From contig DATKPQ010000107.1 of NCBI GenBank assembly GCA_035523995.1, positions 51,079-115,078 on the forward strand: 64,000 bases of DNA, in the 5' to 3' direction. This document shows, one piece after another, positions 8,141 through 17,065 of the stretch. Each line of letters starts with the position of its first letter. The first letter of the stretch is position 1. The stretch is from JASHVB01 sp035523995. Its GTDB lineage: Bacteria > Pseudomonadota > Alphaproteobacteria > Acetobacterales > Acetobacteraceae. The translations under genes were made by a program, and so were the position numbers. Below the pieces are notes generated by a model. It saw only the letters and a program-made list of their open reading frames with translations. It was not told where the DNA came from and ran no database searches.

Positions 8141-9886
8141 TCAATTCTCCTGCTGCGCTTGCTGGTTGCGGCGCCGGATCGCGGCCCCAAGGATATCGCC
8201 CAGCGACGCACCGGAATCCGACGACCCGTATTCCGCCATCGCCTGCTTCTCCTCCTCCATCTCCTTCCCCTTGATGGTGAGGGTCAGCTTGCGCGCGGCA
8301 CGATCCACAGCGGTGATCTTCGCGTCCACCTTCTCGCCCACCGCGAACCGGTCCGGCCGCTGGTCGCCCTTGTCGCGGGCCAGCTCGGCGCGGCGGATGA
8401 AGCCGGTCAGAACGTCGCCGACCTTCACCTCGATGCCGTTGGCCTGGACGGCACTCACCACGCAGGTGACCACGTCACCCTTGTGCACGCCCTCCAGCAC
8501 GGTCGCCGCCGGATCGTCCTTGAGCTGCTTGATGCCCAGGCTGATCCGCTCCTTCTCCACGTCCACGTCGAGCACTTTTGCCTTCACCACATCGCCCTTG
8601 TTGTAATGGGCGATGGCTTGCTCGCCGGCCTCGTCCCAGGAGATGTCCGACATGTGCACCATGCCGTCGATGTCCGCCGACAGGCCGATGAACAAGCCGA
8701 ACTCGGTGATGTTGCGGATTTCGCCCTCGACCACCGACCCGATCGGGTGCTCGTCGACGAATTGCTCCCACGGGTTCCGCTGCACCTGCTTCAGGCCCAG
8801 CGAGATCCGGCGCTTCGAGCTGTCCACGTCCAGGATCATCACCTCCACTTCCTGCGACGTGGAGACAATCTTGCCCGGATGGACGTTCTTCTTGGTCCAG
8901 GACATTTCCGACACGTGGACCAGCCCTTCCACCCCCGGCTCCAGCTCCACGAAGGCGCCGTAGTCGGTGATGTTGGTGACGCGGCCGGAATACTTGGCGC
9001 CCGGCGGATATTTCGCCGCCACGCCTTCCCACGGATCGGCCTCGAGCTGCTTCATGCCCAGGCTGATGCGCTGGGTCTCCGGGTTGAACCGGATCACCTG
9101 CACCTTCACCTGCTGGCCGATCTGCAGCGCTTCCGACGGATGGTTGATGCGCCGCCAGGCGATGTCGGTGACGTGCAGCAGCCCGTCCACCCCGCCCAAA
9201 TCCACGAAGGCACCGTAATCGGTGATGTTCTTCACCACGCCATCAAGGATCTGGCCTTCCTTCAGCCCCTGGATCAGCTCACTGCGTTGCTCCGCGCGGG
9301 TCTCTTCCAGCACCGCCCGGCGCGACACCACGATATTTCCACGCGCACGGTCCATTTTCAGGATCTGGAACGGCTGCGGCGAGCCCATCAGCGGCCCCAC
9401 GTCGCGGACCGGGCGGATATCGACCTGGCTGCCGGGCAGGAACGCCACGGCCCCGCCGAGATCGACGGTGAACCCGCCCTTCACCCGGCCATAGATGGTG
9501 CCGTTGACGCGTTGCTGGGTTTCGAACGCCTTCTCCAGGTTGGTCCAGGCCTCCTCGCGCCGCGCCTTCTCGCGCGACAGGATGATGGCGCCGTCCTTGT
9601 CCTCATAGCGTTCGACATAGAGCTCGATGAAATCACCGGGCTTCACCTCCGGCCTCACCCCGGGCGGGGCGAATTCCTTGAGCGCGACGCGGCCCTCCGA
9701 CTTCAGGCCGACATCGACGACGGCGAATTCGTCGGTCAGGCGCAGGACGCGGCCGGTGACGACGGAGCCGTCGAAGCCGGAATCTCTGCCAAGGGTTTCA
9801 TCAAGCAAGGCGGCGAAGTTCTCGCCCTTGAAATGGTCCTGGATTGGGGCCGGCGCGATGGCGCGGGCGGTGGCGGATGCTGCCAT
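8141..9886 (-). CDS. rpsA: 30S ribosomal protein S1
   Basis: A 581-residue RNA-binding protein of the small ribosomal subunit. It recruits mRNA to the ribosome. Six S1 (OB-fold) repeats are visible, with hallmark strings such as GAFVDLGGVDGLLHVTDIAW, TDYGAFVELEPGVEGLVH and TEFGLFIGLSADIDGMVH. The last repeat is followed by a short acidic and Gln-rich tail. The frame is open for 91 more codons upstream, but ATG 9886 (MAASATARA) gives the usual alphaproteobacterial length, with ggaaac upstream as a weak ribosome site. It heads the block that continues with sppA and ihfB. It is essential in most proteobacteria. Confidence 0.95.
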   Translation of the reverse strand: MAASATARAIAPAPIQDHFKGENFAALLDETLGRDSGFDGSVVTGRVLRLTDEFAVVDVGLKSEGRVALKEFAPPGVRPEVKPGDFIELYVERYEDKDGAIILSREKARREEAWTNLEKAFETQQRVNGTIYGRVKGGFTVDLGGAVAFLPGSQVDIRPVRDVGPLMGSPQPFQILKMDRARGNIVVSRRAVLEETRAEQRSELIQGLKEGQILDGVVKNITDYGAFVDLGGVDGLLHVTDIAWRRINHPSEALQIGQQVKVQVIRFNPETQRISLGMKQLEADPWEGVAAKYPPGAKYSGRVTNITDYGAFVELEPGVEGLVHVSEMSWTKKNVHPGKIVSTSQEVEVMILDVDSSKRRISLGLKQVQRNPWEQFVDEHPIGSVVEGEIRNITEFGLFIGLSADIDGMVHMSDISWDEAGEQAIAHYNKGDVVKAKVLDVDVEKERISLGIKQLKDDPAATVLEGVHKGDVVTCVVSAVQANGIEVKVGDVLTGFIRRAELARDKGDQRPDRFAVGEKVDAKITAVDRAARKLTLTIKGKEMEEEKQAMAEYGSSDSGASLGDILGAAIRRRNQQAQQEN

Positions 9887-10637
9887 ATGGTATGTGGTTT
9901 CCGTTACGGATGTCCGGGCCGGCGGCCCGGGAGTTGCCGTGGTATGCGCATTCCCACCGGGAAACACGACTTGCCCGCGGAGAGAAGCACCGCGGGCCGG
10001 GTTGCGGATCATAGGCGGAGACGCTCGCGCCGCGAGCGACCCCGCCACACATACGCGCGATTTTCCCGGAGTCAAGCGGACGGAACCATGGCGCCGGCGC
10101 GGCGGAAGGCGGACCGGACCAGCGAATCGCCAATATCGCCGAGACAGGCAGAGACGCAAAGGATACTAAGAAAAACTTCCTGATCCAGGCCAGGCGAGCA
10201 ACTTCCTATGGGCGCGCACATAGACCTTCCACCGCCACGAACGCCGAAGCCGGTGGACGGGCCGGTCGTCATGGCCGCTTCCACCAATGATTCGGCTATC
10301 TGCTGCGGACCAACCCGGCGTTCGCAATGCAATGGTCGCAGTGCCCCAAGGTCTCGGCCGTGCCACCCCATTGGCTCCCCCATTGGCTCCAGGTGTGCCA
10401 CCGCACTGGCCCTAGGTATTGTTCTCGGGCCCCGAGCCCCCCAACCAGGACGCGAATCTGCTCTTGGCCCGCGCCGCACCTGTTCATAAGCTGAACGGGC
10501 GGCACCCCTATCCGCTGGAGTTACTCGCGGCGCTGCAATACCCGCCATGAACCCGTATCGCTGTCAGGACAGCCCTCTTGCCCCCGGCAGCGTTCCTCCA
10601 TTGAATGCCGCCGGCCATCGCAAGGAAGGAACGCCGC
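9887..10637. other. Divergent intergenic region upstream of rpsA and the SDR gene
   Basis: About 750 bases with no recognised gene. It should hold the rpsA promoter on the minus strand and the SDR promoter on the plus strand. A small direct duplication (cattggctcc twice, 10369-10391) is visible. The last 15 bases hold the SDR ribosome site (aaggaagga). Confidence 0.5.
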
Positions 10638-11399
10638 ATGCCGAAGCTCGCCGGAAAAGTCGCCTGGGTCACGGGTGCAGGCAGCGGCATCGGCGAGGCG
10701 GCGGCGCTGGCACTGGCCGAGGAAGGCGCCACACTGGTGCTCACCGGCCGCCGCCGTGAGCCATTGGAGGACGTCGCCCGCCGCCTGGGCAACAGCGGCG
10801 CCGAGGCACATGTGCAGCCGGCCGACCTGACCGACGCCACCCAGGTCCAGCTCGTGGGAAATTTCATTCGCGAACGACTGGGGCGGCTCGACATCCTGGT
10901 GAACAACGCCGGCGTCAACATCATCGACCGCCACTGGGACAAGCTGACCCCGGAAGGCATCGACACACTGATGAAGGGCAACGTGATGGCGGCGCTGTAT
11001 TGCGTCACCGTGGCGCTGCCGTTCATGCGCGCGCAGCAGGACGGGGTGATGATCCACACGTCTTCTATGGCGGGACGCTTCATCGGCGGCTTCTCCGGCC
11101 CGATCTACGGCACTGCAAAGCACGGCGTCGTGGCCATGAGCCACACCATCAACATGGAGGAATGCGTCAACGGCATCCGCTCCACCGTGTTCCTGCCGGG
11201 CGAAGTGGCGACGCCGATCCTGGACAGGCGCCCCAACCCGGTCGGACCGGAGGAGCGCGCGCGCATGGTGCAGTCGGAAGATTGCGGCGACCTGATCCGC
11301 TACATCGCCTGCCTGCCGCGCCATGTGGTGATGAATGAGGTGATGCTGGGCCCGACGCACAACCGCACCTACGTTTCCAATCTGCAACGCAAGCTGTGA
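10638..11399 (+). CDS. Short-chain dehydrogenase/reductase
   Basis: A 253-residue NAD(P)-dependent oxidoreductase of the classical SDR family. The cofactor motif is TGAGSGIG (residues 12-19). LVNNAG lies at 87-92, and the catalytic residues are Ser142 or Ser143, Tyr157 and Lys161 (YGTAK). ATG 10638 is preceded by a strong ribosome site (aaggaagga). It is followed after 13 bases by a D-2-hydroxyacid dehydrogenase, so the two are probably one operon and may act in sequence on the same hydroxy- or keto-acid. The substrate is not evident. Confidence 0.88.
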   Translation: MPKLAGKVAWVTGAGSGIGEAAALALAEEGATLVLTGRRREPLEDVARRLGNSGAEAHVQPADLTDATQVQLVGNFIRERLGRLDILVNNAGVNIIDRHWDKLTPEGIDTLMKGNVMAALYCVTVALPFMRAQQDGVMIHTSSMAGRFIGGFSGPIYGTAKHGVVAMSHTINMEECVNGIRSTVFLPGEVATPILDRRPNPVGPEERARMVQSEDCGDLIRYIACLPRHVVMNEVMLGPTHNRTYVSNLQRKL

Positions 11400-11412
11400 A
11401 GGACGCGCATCG

Positions 11413-12390
11413 ATGGCGACGAACCGGCGCAAGGTGATGGTGCCGAGCACGATGGGGCAGGAAGGCGTCGCCTTGCTGCGGGCCCGCGACGACATCGAAA
11501 CGGTAATCTACCCGCCGACCATTGGCCAGGCGGAGTTGCTGCCGATGCTGGCCGATTGCTCCGGCATCGCCCTGTCGCTGACGCCGTTTTCCCAACCCGA
11601 GATGGACGCGTCGCCGGCGCTGCAAGTGGTGGCGCGCATCGGCGTCGGCTACGACGCCGTGGACGTCCCGGTGCTGACCGCGCATCGCGTACCGCTGATG
11701 ATCGCCGGCACCGCCAATTCCGTTTCCGTGGCGGAGCAAGCGTTCCATCTGATGATGGCGCTGTCGAAGCGCAACGTCGCGCTGGACCGCATGGTGCGCG
11801 AGGGCCGCTGGCGGGAACGCCATGGCGGCCTACCGATGGAACTCGCGGGCAAGACGGTACTGATCGTCGGCTTCGGCCGCATCGGCACGCGGCTGGCGAA
11901 GCGCTGCCTCGGGTTCGATATGATCGTGCTGGTGCGCGATCCCTATGTCGATCCTGCGGTCATCCGCGCTGCAGGATGCGAGGTTGTCGACAACCTGGAT
12001 GGCGTGCTGCCACGCGCTGATTTCGTTTCGATCCACTGCCCGAAGAATCCCGAAACAGTCGGCATGTTCTCCGCGCCGCAGTTCGCCCGCATGAAGCCCA
12101 GCGCGTATATTGTGAATACCGCACGCGGCGGCATCATCGACGAACGCGCGCTGCATGCGGCGCTGACCTCCGGTCAGATCGCCGCCGCCGGCCTGGATGT
12201 CTGGGAGGCCGAGCCAACCCCCACCGACAATCCGTTGCTGAAATTGGAGAACGTGATCGCTTCGCCGCACATGGCCGGGGTGACGACGGAAGCAGTGGCC
12301 GGCATGGCGCGGACCACGGCGCAGAACATCCTCAGCGTGCTGGACGGCACGCCGAACCGCGACAACGTCGTGAACAAGGAAGTGCTCTAA
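11413..12390 (+). CDS. D-2-hydroxyacid dehydrogenase, phosphoglycerate-dehydrogenase-like
   Basis: A 325-residue NAD-dependent dehydrogenase. The nucleotide fold carries VGFGRIGTRLAKR (residues 152-164). The catalytic set is Arg238 (NTARGG), a Glu near 265-267 (WEAEP) and His286 (SPHMAG). There is no regulatory ACT domain, so biosynthetic serine production is less likely than catabolic reduction or oxidation of a 2-hydroxyacid. It is the second gene of a probable two-gene operon with the SDR. Confidence 0.88.
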   Translation: MATNRRKVMVPSTMGQEGVALLRARDDIETVIYPPTIGQAELLPMLADCSGIALSLTPFSQPEMDASPALQVVARIGVGYDAVDVPVLTAHRVPLMIAGTANSVSVAEQAFHLMMALSKRNVALDRMVREGRWRERHGGLPMELAGKTVLIVGFGRIGTRLAKRCLGFDMIVLVRDPYVDPAVIRAAGCEVVDNLDGVLPRADFVSIHCPKNPETVGMFSAPQFARMKPSAYIVNTARGGIIDERALHAALTSGQIAAAGLDVWEAEPTPTDNPLLKLENVIASPHMAGVTTEAVAGMARTTAQNILSVLDGTPNRDNVVNKEVL

Positions 12391-12396
12391 CTCCGA

Positions 12397-12436
12397 TATG
12401 TCATTGCGAGGAGCGAAGCGACGAAGCAACCTCGGC
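12397..12436. repeat. Dispersed repeat, family A, single arm
   Basis: Left arm only: gtcattgcgaggagcgaagc, then gacgaagcaacctcgg. It lies between convergent genes, right after the dehydrogenase stop codon. Confidence 0.7.
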
Positions 12437-12444
12437 CGGTCAAG

Positions 12445-12483
12445 CCCACGGCCATCTCCCACGGCCATCTCCCACGGCCATCC
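12445..12483. repeat. Tandem repeat, three 13-base units
   Basis: Three units of cccacggccatct (the last ends in c) lie directly after the family A arm, between two convergent genes. Confidence 0.85.
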
Positions 12484-12509
12484 CGTGCACGCTCACGCAC
12501 CCCCCCGCC

Positions 12510-15299
12510 TCACGCCACAAGGATCTCCTCCGCCAGCACCGATTCGAGCATCAGCTCGGTCGGCTTGGGCATGGAATGCAGCAGTGCGGGTATATCGCTC
12601 AGCGGAACTGGCTTGGAGAACAGATAACCCTGGATCGCAGAGCACCCGGCGCGGGCGAGCGCGCGGAGCTGGTCCGGGGTTTCCACGCCCTCGGCCGTCG
12701 TGGCAATTCCGAGCTCGTGGCTCAGCCCGATAACCGCGCGGATAATGGCACCGCAGTCGCGCTGATGGCCAAGCTCGCGAACGAAGGATTGGTCGATCTT
12801 GATCCGGTCGAACGGGAAGCGCCGCAGATAGCTCAAGGACGAATAGCCGGTCCCGAAATCGTCCATCGCTATGCGGACGCCCAGGCTGCGTAGTTCATGC
12901 AGCGTCGCCAGCGTCGTCGCGGTGTCCTGCAGCATGACGGTCTCGGTGATTTCTAGCTCGAGCCGCCCCGGCGCCAGACCCGAATCATGCAGTGCCGCCG
13001 CGATCGTGGCAACCAGCTCGCGGTTTTTGAACTGCGCCGGTGACAGATTGACGGACACCCGCGTCTCCCGCGGCCAGGATGTCGCGGCTATGCAGGCCTG
13101 CCGCACGACCCATTCACCAATCGGCACAATCGCGCCGATCTCCTCGGCGAGGGGAATGAACCGCGCCGGCGAGATCATCCCCTGTTGCGGATGGCGCCAA
13201 CGGATCAACGCCTCGAATCCGCCCACGGCCTGCAGACGCAGGTCGATCAGCGGCTGATAGAACAGCTCGAACTGATTGCCGCGCAGTGCCTGGCGCAGAT
13301 CGAGTTCCAGCAACCGCCGCGCCTGCATTTCGGCGTCCATCGCGGCATGGAACAACCGGTAGACGCCGCGCCCGTCAAGCTTTGCCCGGTACAGAGCGAG
13401 GTCTGCGTTCTTCAGCAGCTCATCGGGATCCAGCCCATCCGCCGGCGCGAAGGCGATGCCGATGCTGGCGCCAATTATAATCTGGTGTCCATTGACCTCG
13501 AACGGCGCACCGATCACGTCGATCATCCTGTTGGCCAATCCGGTTGCGTCCAGCGGCGATTCGAGCCCGCTCTGCACGATCGCGAATTCGTCGCCGCCAA
13601 GCCGGGCGACGGTGTCGGTCTCGCGCAGGCCGTCCCGCAGGCGCCGTGCCACGGCCTGCAACAGGCCGTCGCCCACCGGATGGCCGAGCGTATCGTTCAC
13701 CGCCTTGAACTGGTCGAGGTCAAGGTAATGCAATGCAAGCAGTTGGCCGCGTCGCGCGAAGGCAAGGGCATGATCCAGTGCTTCACGGAACGACGCGCGG
13801 TTGGGCAGATCGGTCAAAGCATCGTAGCGCGCCAGATGCGCAATCCTCGCTTCGGCCACCCGCCGGTGGGTAACGTCCTCGTAGGTCGCAAGCCAGCCAT
13901 CCTGCATGGGCTGGTGCGTAATCGCAACGGCGCGGCCGTCGGACAGCTCCCACAGAAAGTTTGAGCGCTCGCTGTCGGCAATTGCGTCCGCGCGGCGGCG
14001 GCGGACGACATCCAGGTCGTCCCGGCCGACATTGCCGGCTACCGCAACGAAATCGAGCATCTCAGAATAGCGCATACCAGTCGTGATGCTGTCCGCCGGC
14101 AGTCCCCACAGCTCATGATACCGCCGGTTGGCGACCAGGATGCTGCCGTCCCCACCAACCATGAGCAAGCCTTGCAGCATGTTCTGTGCCGCGACGTGGA
14201 ATCGCTGCTCCTGCAAGTGCAGCGCGGTGGCGGCGTGCGCACGTTCCTCGGCGCGCGCCAACTCCGACTCGACCCGCCCCCGCACCGATTCCGCCGCCAG
14301 CAAGCGCTCCTGGTTGCGCAGATGGCGCAGCACCAGGAACACACCGCCGGCAATCGCCAGTTCCAGCAATAGCGTCGTGGCAACAAGGATACGGACGCCC
14401 TGCCGCCAGAGACGCATGATCGATGCCATTGTGTCGGTGACCGAGACGATGATGGGAAAGTGTGCCATCGCATACGGCACGATCAGCCGATCCTGGCCAT
14501 CGAAGCGGCCGTTCTGGCGCACCACACCGCCGTCCAAGGCACCGAGCAAACGGCCGAAATTTGGCGTATCGGCGAAATTCCTGCCGATTTCGGCATCGGC
14601 GTGCGGATAGCAGGCGATCAGCGTGCCATCACGGCGATAAAGAGTGAACCTGCCGCCGCCCGTCAGCGGCAAACGAGCGTAGAATTGCTCGAAATAGCTG
14701 ATCTCAATCGCGCTGACGACGAAGCCAAGGAGCTGGCCATCCGCGGCTTCGAACCGCCGGCTGAGATAGATTTCCCAGCGATCCGAGACCTTGCCACGAT
14801 ATGGCGCACTGAGAAACGGCCGCGGCACGCCGGCGTTGGTGTTGTCGCGGACGAAGTCCCTTTCCCCGCCGTGGATTTGCGGCGGTGGCCAGGAACGGGA
14901 GAAATTGATCAGCTGGCCGTGACGGTCGAGTATCAGCAACGCCGAGATATAGGGCAGGCCGGCAATCCGGTCGCGCAGGTTCTGGTACACCGGCTGCAGG
15001 GCCATAACCTGCGCCAGGGTTTCCGGCGAATCGACGCCGATCTCTCGCATATGCTCGATCAGGCCGCGCTGCACGGTGTCGACCGCTCCCAGCAGGCGAT
15101 CCTGGTCTTCGGCGAGCAGTAGGGCATCGTTGCGCATTTCGCGCACCGCGTCGGCGATCGCTGCCCGCCGCGACGTAACGGCGTACCACGCCATCGCCAC
15201 CGCCAGGAAGAGTCCGACGCCGAGGCTGACCGCCACCAGAAGTTGCCTGGCAAAGGGATGCGAAAAATCCGGCACGAATGATGGCGGGCGCAACCGCAT
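12510..15299 (-). CDS. Membrane GGDEF-EAL protein, cyclic-di-GMP turnover
   Basis: A 929-residue inner-membrane signalling protein. The N-terminal membrane segment (about 20-42) and a second one near 300-325 bracket an extracytoplasmic Cache-like sensor domain. A PAS-type domain follows (VAAQNMLQGLLMVGGDG), then GGDEF with an intact active loop (RLGGDEFAIV) and EAL with FEALIRW, ETVMLQD and DDFGTGYSSLSYL, all consistent with an active phosphodiesterase. Both output motifs look intact, so the direction of its activity cannot be assigned. It makes or degrades the second messenger that controls biofilm and motility. Upstream is a long intergenic region. Confidence 0.92.
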   Translation of the reverse strand: MRLRPPSFVPDFSHPFARQLLVAVSLGVGLFLAVAMAWYAVTSRRAAIADAVREMRNDALLLAEDQDRLLGAVDTVQRGLIEHMREIGVDSPETLAQVMALQPVYQNLRDRIAGLPYISALLILDRHGQLINFSRSWPPPQIHGGERDFVRDNTNAGVPRPFLSAPYRGKVSDRWEIYLSRRFEAADGQLLGFVVSAIEISYFEQFYARLPLTGGGRFTLYRRDGTLIACYPHADAEIGRNFADTPNFGRLLGALDGGVVRQNGRFDGQDRLIVPYAMAHFPIIVSVTDTMASIMRLWRQGVRILVATTLLLELAIAGGVFLVLRHLRNQERLLAAESVRGRVESELARAEERAHAATALHLQEQRFHVAAQNMLQGLLMVGGDGSILVANRRYHELWGLPADSITTGMRYSEMLDFVAVAGNVGRDDLDVVRRRRADAIADSERSNFLWELSDGRAVAITHQPMQDGWLATYEDVTHRRVAEARIAHLARYDALTDLPNRASFREALDHALAFARRGQLLALHYLDLDQFKAVNDTLGHPVGDGLLQAVARRLRDGLRETDTVARLGGDEFAIVQSGLESPLDATGLANRMIDVIGAPFEVNGHQIIIGASIGIAFAPADGLDPDELLKNADLALYRAKLDGRGVYRLFHAAMDAEMQARRLLELDLRQALRGNQFELFYQPLIDLRLQAVGGFEALIRWRHPQQGMISPARFIPLAEEIGAIVPIGEWVVRQACIAATSWPRETRVSVNLSPAQFKNRELVATIAAALHDSGLAPGRLELEITETVMLQDTATTLATLHELRSLGVRIAMDDFGTGYSSLSYLRRFPFDRIKIDQSFVRELGHQRDCGAIIRAVIGLSHELGIATTAEGVETPDQLRALARAGCSAIQGYLFSKPVPLSDIPALLHSMPKPTELMLESVLAEEILVA

Positions 15300-16164
15300 G
15301 GGAGAGAGTTTCCTTCGTCCCCAATTTGACCGAGATTTCTGAACCTATGGTTAATGGCAGCGCCCGCTCGCCCGCCTGGCTTCGATTGCGGCAGGCAAAC
15401 CCGCCGCTGACCCGTGTGCGCGCGCGCAGGCGCGTCACCGAGGGGTGATCTGCCGCTGCGGGATGCGCCGCCCGCCAATCGTTCGATCTTCCGCATGACG
15501 GAGCGGCCAACCATGGATAGCAGCAAGAGACCGCGTCAGCGTGAGGCGACAGCCGATCCGCCCGCCAGCGGTGACCATAATCTGTTCAGGCCGACCTCGG
15601 TGGGCGACACAAAATGTCCCGCAGGACATAGGATGATGGCACGCAACGCGGCGCCCGGGCCATGAACAGTTCGCGCGACGTGCGCACCAGGGGATGGCTG
15701 CAAGGTTCGAAGCCTGTCACCGATTGCGCGGCTACGACGCCAACGCACTCATCAAGCCAACCTTATCCAAGGTTTCGTGAATCCGGCGACGCATTTTGAA
15801 ACTTGCTGAATTGCGGCAAAAGCGGTCCTTAAGAAATTGGAACCGCAGATGAATGCCGATTGACGCAGATAAGTCGGTGTCGCACGTTCTATTTGCATTC
15901 ATCAGCGTTCATCTGCGGTTCCCATATTTACCTGCCACTGCCATAGCAGAACCTTGATTGGGCAGCAGGTACATAGCCACGTCGCCGCGATTGAACGCGG
16001 TTGTGCATAAAGCGCGCCGGCCAGCACCACACCTCATTCCATCCGATCCAGCCCGGCTGCGCGCACTCTCCGCCGCGGTACTGCGCACTCCAAAATCGGA
16101 ATTGACAGAACAACTAACCGCCGGTATCCTGCCGCCGGGAGTCAACCATTTGGACATAAGCAAT
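15300..16164. other. Long intergenic region with a family B palindrome
   Basis: About 865 bases between the divergent GGDEF-EAL gene and a hypothetical gene. No gene is recognised. It includes one family B element (15839-15922). The frame of the next gene is open back to 15958, but the stretch has no family resemblance and I treat it as non-coding. Confidence 0.45.
15839..15922. repeat. Dispersed palindromic repeat, family B
   Basis: The ends ggaaccgcagatgaa and ttcatctgcggttcc are exact inverted copies, with internal cgcagat motifs in both directions. A second, related copy is at 28451-28529. Confidence 0.85.
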
Positions 16165-16647
16165 ATGATTGAGCCTTTCGTCTACAGCCATACCATGCAA
16201 AACCTCGTCAGGATGTTGCCGCCGCCCGGGCAGGGAACCCCGGACGATTACGTTGAACTCGCGATCGAGCAAATGGCCGCGTTGGCGCCGGCGAATGCCG
16301 CCGAGGCCTGCATTGCCGCCCAGTACATCGCCTGCACGGCACAGGCCGCCGATTGCATGCGCCGCGCTCAGGTCGCCGATCCCGCAACAGCGCAGCGCTG
16401 GGCCGCCTGCGGCGCCAGTACGTTGCGTCTGGCAAGCTCGGCCCGGAAGCAACTCATGCAAGTGCAGGCCCTGCGCCGCAAGCGGGATGCCGATCCGGTG
16501 ACACGCGCCCAGGACGAAGCAACCCGTGAGGCCTGCCGGCGCGCCATGCAGCAGGCATTGGCTGAGTTACCCGTCCCCGCCAGGCAGTGCGATGCCGCGG
16601 CTGCGCCGTCTCACGGCCCAAGGGCGATCGGCAGCGCCAACGGTTGA
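16165..16647 (+). CDS. Hypothetical protein, alpha-helical
   Basis: About 160 residues, rich in Ala, Arg and Gln and likely all helical, with several Cys residues (AAEACIAAQYIACTAQAADC). Strings such as STLRLASSARKQLMQVQALRRKR recur, to my memory, in small uncharacterised proteins of related bacteria. The start is unsure: ATG 16165 is used here, but TTG 16150 has a better-placed ribosome site (ggag at about 8 bases), and the frame is open back to 15958. No function can be given. It is upstream of, and convergent with, the BrxD-like operon. Confidence 0.5.
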   Translation: MIEPFVYSHTMQNLVRMLPPPGQGTPDDYVELAIEQMAALAPANAAEACIAAQYIACTAQAADCMRRAQVADPATAQRWAACGASTLRLASSARKQLMQVQALRRKRDADPVTRAQDEATREACRRAMQQALAELPVPARQCDAAAAPSHGPRAIGSANG

Positions 16648-16755
16648 AACATCGCCTCGCCAGGGCGGCCATGCCAGCTGCGCCGAGAATGGCGTGGCAT
16701 AACACCAGCCCGCTCACCGCAGCCACGCTGCTCGCGACTGGTTGCAGGCCGCTAT

Positions 16756-16811
16756 GTCCCAGGATTGGCGTCCCAGGATTGGCGTCCCAGAATTGGCGTC
16801 CCAGAATTGGC
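16756..16811. repeat. Tandem repeat, four 14-base units
   Basis: Four head-to-tail units of gtcccaggattggc. The last two carry one base change (gtcccagaattggc). They start 62 bases before the first of the 24-base periodic repeats. Confidence 0.9.
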
Positions 16812-16817
16812 GCCAGC

Positions 16818-16977
16818 GTCTCACAGGAAACGAAACGAGACAATCTCGGGACAAGCGCAGACATGCTCTCAATTCCCCTCAGCGCGTCCCACCCACAGCG
16901 AAACGAGACATCCGCGAGAACGACGCCCCGACCATCTCGCCCCAACCCTCATTGTCCCACCTACAGCGAAATGAGAC
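16818..16977. repeat. Three 24-base repeats at exactly 68-base spacing
   Basis: Repeats start at 16818, 16886 and 16954. The last two share 22 of 24 positions, and all end in cgaaa(c/t)gagac. The intervening 44-base segments are unrelated. There is no cas gene nearby and only three copies, one of them divergent, so I do not call a CRISPR array. Confidence 0.75.
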
Positions 16978-17065
16978 TCCACCGAGACCCGCCACGCACC
17001 GCAGCCTCCCCCGAGGCAAACCCCCAAACGCCGCCATGCCCCGAACAATCGGCCCGCCGCCTCCG

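Larger units (their letters stand above)
16648..17065. other. Repeat-bearing region downstream of the BrxD-like operon
   Basis: About 420 bases between convergent genes. No gene is recognised. It holds four 14-base tandem units and three 24-base repeats at a constant period, listed separately. Confidence 0.6.

Noticed and set aside
8159..10183. 674-codon plus-strand frame opposite rpsA
   Set aside because: The minus strand encodes clear S1 repeats. The plus frame is His-rich low-complexity sequence with no family pattern.
16818..16977. CRISPR array
   Set aside because: Only three repeats, one of them with six mismatches, spacers of 44 bases and no cas genes. The constant period is reported as a finding instead.
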